The translations under genes and the position numbers were made by a program. Under the pieces are notes generated by a model that was not told the DNA's origin, made no database searches, and was given only the letters and a program-made list of their open reading frames with translations. DNA of 16,551 nucleotides from Bacteroidota bacterium (GTDB lineage Bacteria; Bacteroidota; Bacteroidia; Flavobacteriales; Weeksellaceae): NCBI GenBank assembly GCA_023433225.1, contig JAEZDQ010000156.1, positions 1 through 16,551 of the forward strand. Direction: 5' to 3'. Shown here piece by piece: positions 13,953-16,551 of this stretch (position 1 is the stretch's first letter; each line of letters starts with the position of its first letter).

Positions 13953-15362
13953 ATGAAACACCTCCGACAAAACAATGCTTCGATTTTCCTTTTGGTGATT
14001 GACTGTATTGTTTTGGCCGCTTTGTTTTTCGGCTTTCTTTTTATCCGGTTTAACTATATTTATTTTGAATTTAACTTAGCGACCCTTGGGAAAATGTTCG
14101 CCGACCAATACAAAGCTTTTTTCCTGATCATGGTTTCCTGGTATTTCATTTCCCAATATACACAATTATACAGGGGATTCAGGTTCGCGAAATACATCAA
14201 CTACATCAAAGGAAGTTTGTTCCAGATTGTCTTGTTTTCCTTTGTATTGTTTACGGTTTCGGGCATCAAATTCGAATATCTGTACAGCAACGAACAAGCG
14301 TTTGCATTCATTAGCATCTTGTCGGTTTATTTGGTTTTTTCGCGCAGCGCGATTTATTACATCACGAAGAGAATACGCAAACAAGGATTTAACCTTCGGA
14401 ATGTAGCCATCATCGGGTTCAATGAAAATGCCAAAGGCCTGATGGAATTATTGTCTGAACGGAAGGATTTGGGTTTGCACTTATCGAAGATTTATGTGAC
14501 GAAAAATCCGCAGGATGGCCAGGAACTATTGAATCTGAATTCTTTTAAAAAATCGCTGATTGAAGAAGAGATAGAATTCCTCTATATCTGTTTGGGGAAC
14601 GGGCTGGATGAAGACGTGATGAACCGGGTAACCGATATGGCGGAAAGCCAGTATGTGCATGTAGGCTTTGTGCCCAACAGTTCTTTCCACACCCGCCAAA
14701 GCCTCGATATATCTTACTTGGATACATTTCCGATTTTAACTTACAAGCATTACCCGCTTGACCATTCTTTTAACCAAATCATCAAAAGGCTGTTCGATTT
14801 GTTTTTCACACTAATGGTTTTCGTTTTTATTCTTTCTTGGTTGTATCCGATTTTGGCATTGTTGGTGCTGATTTACCAAGGCAGGCCCATTCATTTTTCA
14901 CAAAAAAGGAACGGTCTCAACGGAAAGGAATTCAGCTGTCTGAAATTCAGGACGATGCGTGATGATAAAAACAACAACCGAAAACCCACCGAACGCGATG
15001 ATCCGCGGGTAACGAAATTAGGACGGATTTTGCGCAAAACGAGTTTAGACGAATTGCCGCAGTTCATCAATGTGTTGAAGGGGGAAATGTCTATCGTCGG
15101 GCCGAGGCCGCACATGGTTTCCGAAAACGAATCTTATTCAGATATCATCAAACGGTATTCTTTGCGACATTATGTAAAGCCGGGAATTACCGGTCTCGCC
15201 CAAACTCGGGGCTACCGCGGGGTTGTTGAGAGCGATAAAGATATGGAAATGAGAATCCGAACCGACATTTATTATGTCAGGAACTGGTCGTTTCTGCTTG
15301 ATTTAGTGATTATATTCCGAACGATCAAACTGATGATCTCCGGCGATGAGAATGCGATTTAA
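13953..15362 (+). CDS. Undecaprenyl-phosphate sugar phosphotransferase (WcaJ/WbaP type initiating enzyme)
   Basis: This 469-residue polyprenyl-phosphate hexose-1-phosphate transferase starts lipid-linked repeat synthesis by moving a sugar phosphate from a nucleotide sugar to undecaprenyl phosphate in the inner membrane. Four N-terminal hydrophobic segments (about 10-32, 53-67, 88-107, 117-135) are followed by a Rossmann-like CoA-binding-type domain beginning NVAIIGFNENAKGL near residue 149. The catalytic domain starts at KRLFDLFF with a re-entrant hydrophobic helix. It carries FSCLKFRTMRDD, DDPRVTKLGRILRKTSLDELPQ (catalytic pair Asp366/Glu367), INVLKGEMSIVGPRP and RHYVKPGITGLAQ, all hallmarks of the bacterial sugar transferase family. 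The full-length architecture matches WcaJ/WbaP rather than the short PglC form. Sugar specificity (glucose, galactose or other) cannot be read. The gene is divergent from the GT26 gene and convergent with the small membrane protein gene, with an 8-base gap. Confidence 0.94.
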   Translation: MKHLRQNNASIFLLVIDCIVLAALFFGFLFIRFNYIYFEFNLATLGKMFADQYKAFFLIMVSWYFISQYTQLYRGFRFAKYINYIKGSLFQIVLFSFVLFTVSGIKFEYLYSNEQAFAFISILSVYLVFSRSAIYYITKRIRKQGFNLRNVAIIGFNENAKGLMELLSERKDLGLHLSKIYVTKNPQDGQELLNLNSFKKSLIEEEIEFLYICLGNGLDEDVMNRVTDMAESQYVHVGFVPNSSFHTRQSLDISYLDTFPILTYKHYPLDHSFNQIIKRLFDLFFTLMVFVFILSWLYPILALLVLIYQGRPIHFSQKRNGLNGKEFSCLKFRTMRDDKNNNRKPTERDDPRVTKLGRILRKTSLDELPQFINVLKGEMSIVGPRPHMVSENESYSDIIKRYSLRHYVKPGITGLAQTRGYRGVVESDKDMEMRIRTDIYYVRNWSFLLDLVIIFRTIKLMISGDENAI

Positions 15363-15370
15363 GCGGGGAA

Positions 15371-15562
15371 TTACCAGCCTTTGTAATCTTTCTCGTTCTC
15401 GTTACCGAACTGCGCGAGTTTGTATAGCCACCAAGCCATCAATCCCATTCCGACAATGAATAAAATCCAGTCAAAAGCATGCCCGATAGGAACCAATAGA
15501 TTCTCGAAAGTCCAAGTGGACAAATAACCGATTCCGAAGATTATATCTGTAATTAAACCCAT
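15371..15562 (-). CDS. Small membrane protein, DUF6341-like
   Basis: This 63-residue protein has two hydrophobic stretches, IIFGIGYLSTWTFENLLVPIG (7-27 in two parts) and FDWILFIVGMGLMAWWLYKLAQFG (about 30-53), and a charged tail ending NENEKDYKGW. Small flavobacterial proteins of this size, with an N-terminal hydrophobic segment, a WWLY/YWMY-type helix end and an acidic-basic tail, are grouped as DUF6341 and often sit beside a DUF6427 gene, as here. Some databases label relatives as uracil phosphoribosyltransferase because of gene neighbourhood; nothing in this sequence supports that activity. The gene is divergent from the following polytopic membrane protein with only 36 bases between them. 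Function is unknown. The assignment rests on length, pattern and neighbour. Confidence 0.7.
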   Translation of the reverse strand: MGLITDIIFGIGYLSTWTFENLLVPIGHAFDWILFIVGMGLMAWWLYKLAQFGNENEKDYKGW

Positions 15563-15569
15563 ATCTTTG
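15562..15569 (+). promoter_or_regulatory. -7 box for the DUF6427-like gene
   Basis: TATCTTTG is an exact TAnnTTTG match and lies about 30 bases before the ATG at 15599, giving a predicted leader near 23 bases. It abuts the start codon of the minus-strand small gene, so any -33 element would lie inside that gene. The best upstream triplet is TTA at 15541-15543, not TTG. Confidence 0.5.
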
Positions 15570-15584
15570 TTTCTGAAGTTCAGG

Positions 15585-15592
15585 CAAAGTTA
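15585..15592 (-). promoter_or_regulatory. -7 box for the DUF6341-like gene
   Basis: The minus strand reads TAACTTTG, an exact TAnnTTTG match, predicting a start near 15578 and a leader of about 16 bases to the ATG at 15562. A CAA at 15606-15608 (TTG on the minus strand) is only 13 bases away, shorter than the usual spacer. The element lies within the short leader of the divergent plus-strand gene. Confidence 0.45.
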
Positions 15593-15598
15593 ATAAAA

Positions 15599-16537
15599 AT
15601 GTTGGCAAACATCCTTTCTAAGAAATCATTTTTTGTACAAATTGTTTTAGGAACCTTGTTTTCCTTCTTGTTTTTCGGCCGATTGCACAGCGAAGGCCTT
15701 TTGTTCCAATATCTTTGGGGCATTTCTGCTTTTCTAATATTGGTTTTATTGGGAAGCTTTTTCCTTTCTTCCTCCAAGCTTTTTAAAAACCCCGGGCTGC
15801 CTTTTTGGTTTTTCATCATCTGGATGTTTGCTTTTTCAGGGATTGCAACGGATTTTCGGTTTTCGTGTTCGATGGTGTTTTCTACCGCATTGATTTGGCG
15901 GATGGTTCGGGCGGAAGAGAAATCGGACAGTAAAAATTATGCATTCGATGTAGGGGTTTGCCTAAGTTTGACAACGGTTTTTTTTCCTCCCGCCGTATTT
16001 TTAACCGGGTTGATCCTTTTCAATTATTTGTATATGCAATCCCTGAACCTACGGGTTATCTTGCTTTTTGTTCTGGGGTTTGTCTTTCCGCTGGCTGTCG
16101 GCCTGCAATTTTTGTACCTCAGCGACCAAATGCACCGGGTTGATGAGATGAGCGGTTATTTCCGTTGGGATTTTTGGGATTTCTCCCCTCTTTTATGGTT
16201 GCTGCCAATCGGCCTCTTATTGCTCATTGTGTGGATGGATCATATCGCCCATTCGGGGACGCAGGACATCAACAAAAGGCATATTTACTTTTTGTTCTTT
16301 CTTTATTTTTTAAATTGGATCATTATCCTTTTGCTATTTGGCGGAAACCAAGTGGATTTACTGGCGGTTTTGGGTTTGCCCTTGAGCGTTTTCCTCGGAA
16401 GGTATGTTCAATACCAAGGTTCGGTGATTTGGAAAGAAATTGCCCTTTGGGGGTTTTTAGCCGTCATGGCTGGATTTTATTTCCGCATTGAAATCATGGA
16501 GATTTACCGGGAGTTACTCGGAAATGTCGCTTTTTAA
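15599..16537 (+). CDS. Polytopic membrane protein, DUF6427-like
   Basis: This 312-residue, strongly hydrophobic protein has about nine or ten predicted transmembrane segments (for example 12-30, 36-55, 66-84, 120-140, 150-170, 193-212, 228-248, 255-272, 284-301). There is no signal peptide and no catalytic motif that I can name. A charged stretch EEKSDSKNYAFDVGV near residues 106-120 precedes a long hydrophobic region. Together with the length and the neighbouring small DUF6341-like gene, this resembles flavobacterial DUF6427 proteins, a family without known function. The start at 15599 is supported by the perfect -7 box just upstream. A T8 run occurs near 15978. The last 14 bases overlap a possible next start at 16524. 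Confidence 0.72.
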   Translation: MLANILSKKSFFVQIVLGTLFSFLFFGRLHSEGLLFQYLWGISAFLILVLLGSFFLSSSKLFKNPGLPFWFFIIWMFAFSGIATDFRFSCSMVFSTALIWRMVRAEEKSDSKNYAFDVGVCLSLTTVFFPPAVFLTGLILFNYLYMQSLNLRVILLFVLGFVFPLAVGLQFLYLSDQMHRVDEMSGYFRWDFWDFSPLLWLLPIGLLLLIVWMDHIAHSGTQDINKRHIYFLFFLYFLNWIIILLLFGGNQVDLLAVLGLPLSVFLGRYVQYQGSVIWKEIALWGFLAVMAGFYFRIEIMEIYRELLGNVAF

Positions 16538-16551
16538 GGATAAATTTTTCC
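16524..16551 (+). CDS. Possible start of the next gene (truncated by window end)
   Basis: An ATG at 16524 opens a frame, MSLFKDKFF, that stays open to the window edge and overlaps the end of the DUF6427-like gene by 14 bases, the same overlap length seen at 12018-12031. Only nine residues are visible, so neither the reality nor the identity of the gene can be judged. Confidence 0.3.

Noticed and set aside
1..16551. CRISPR arrays, tRNA/rRNA genes, insertion sequences, toxin-antitoxin or phage-defence genes
   Set aside because: Scanned for regularly spaced repeats, cloverleaf-like segments, transposase motifs and known defence motifs in the few gaps and in both strands; none was found.

Overview
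The window looks like a chromosomal segment from a member of the Bacteroidota, most likely class Flavobacteriia. Three things point there. First, the gene order nadK - porG-like (DUF6089) - uppS - bamA - two ompH/skp genes is a familiar flavobacterial block. Second, several intergenic regions carry the Bacteroidota -7 box TAnnTTTG, and Shine-Dalgarno sequences are absent. Third, the right end carries a pair resembling the flavobacterial DUF6341 and DUF6427 families. No rRNA, tRNA, CRISPR array, insertion sequence or phage gene was seen. All genus-level statements are inference.

Layout. Positions 1-5892 (+) hold an envelope-biogenesis block: the C-terminal end of NAD kinase, a PorG-like outer-membrane protein, undecaprenyl diphosphate synthase, BamA, and two Skp/OmpH periplasmic chaperones. 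A promoter with both boxes lies across the bamA/ompH junction, and a rho-independent terminator at 5920-5955 closes the block. Positions 5981-13028 (+) form a surface-polysaccharide cluster: rfbC, rfbD, a Wzx-type flippase, a Wzy-like membrane protein, a membrane-anchored SGNH-fold protein, a second O-antigen ligase/polymerase-like protein, and an AT-rich GT4 glycosyltransferase. From the flippase onward the genes touch or overlap, which suggests one transcript. On the minus strand, 13045-13800 encodes a WecG/TagA/CpsF (GT26) glycosyltransferase. Positions 13953-15362 (+) encode a WcaJ/WbaP-type initiating sugar-phosphate transferase. Positions 15371-16537 hold a small membrane protein (-) and a polytopic membrane protein (+) transcribed divergently from a 36-bp gap. 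A further gene may begin at 16524.

How the genes fit together. UppS makes the C55 lipid carrier. The WcaJ-like enzyme loads the first sugar phosphate on it. The GT26 and GT4 enzymes, probably with transferases encoded elsewhere, extend the repeat unit. RfbC and RfbD catalyse the last two steps to dTDP-L-rhamnose, although rfbA and rfbB are not in the window. Wzx flips the lipid-linked unit and the two Wzy/WaaL-like proteins polymerise and/or ligate it. The SGNH protein may modify the glycan. BamA and the OmpH proteins build the outer membrane in which the product is displayed. No Wza/Wzc export genes are visible, so an O-antigen-like or similar Wzy-dependent glycan is more likely than a classical capsule, but the cluster may be incomplete here.

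No wholly new system is evident. The points most worth a second look are the SGNH protein with atypical block II and III residues lying between two polymerase/ligase-like genes, the RfbD that stops right after its RPxxSVL motif, the roughly 29% G+C glycosyltransferase embedded in the operon, and the compact head-to-head promoter at 15562-15592.
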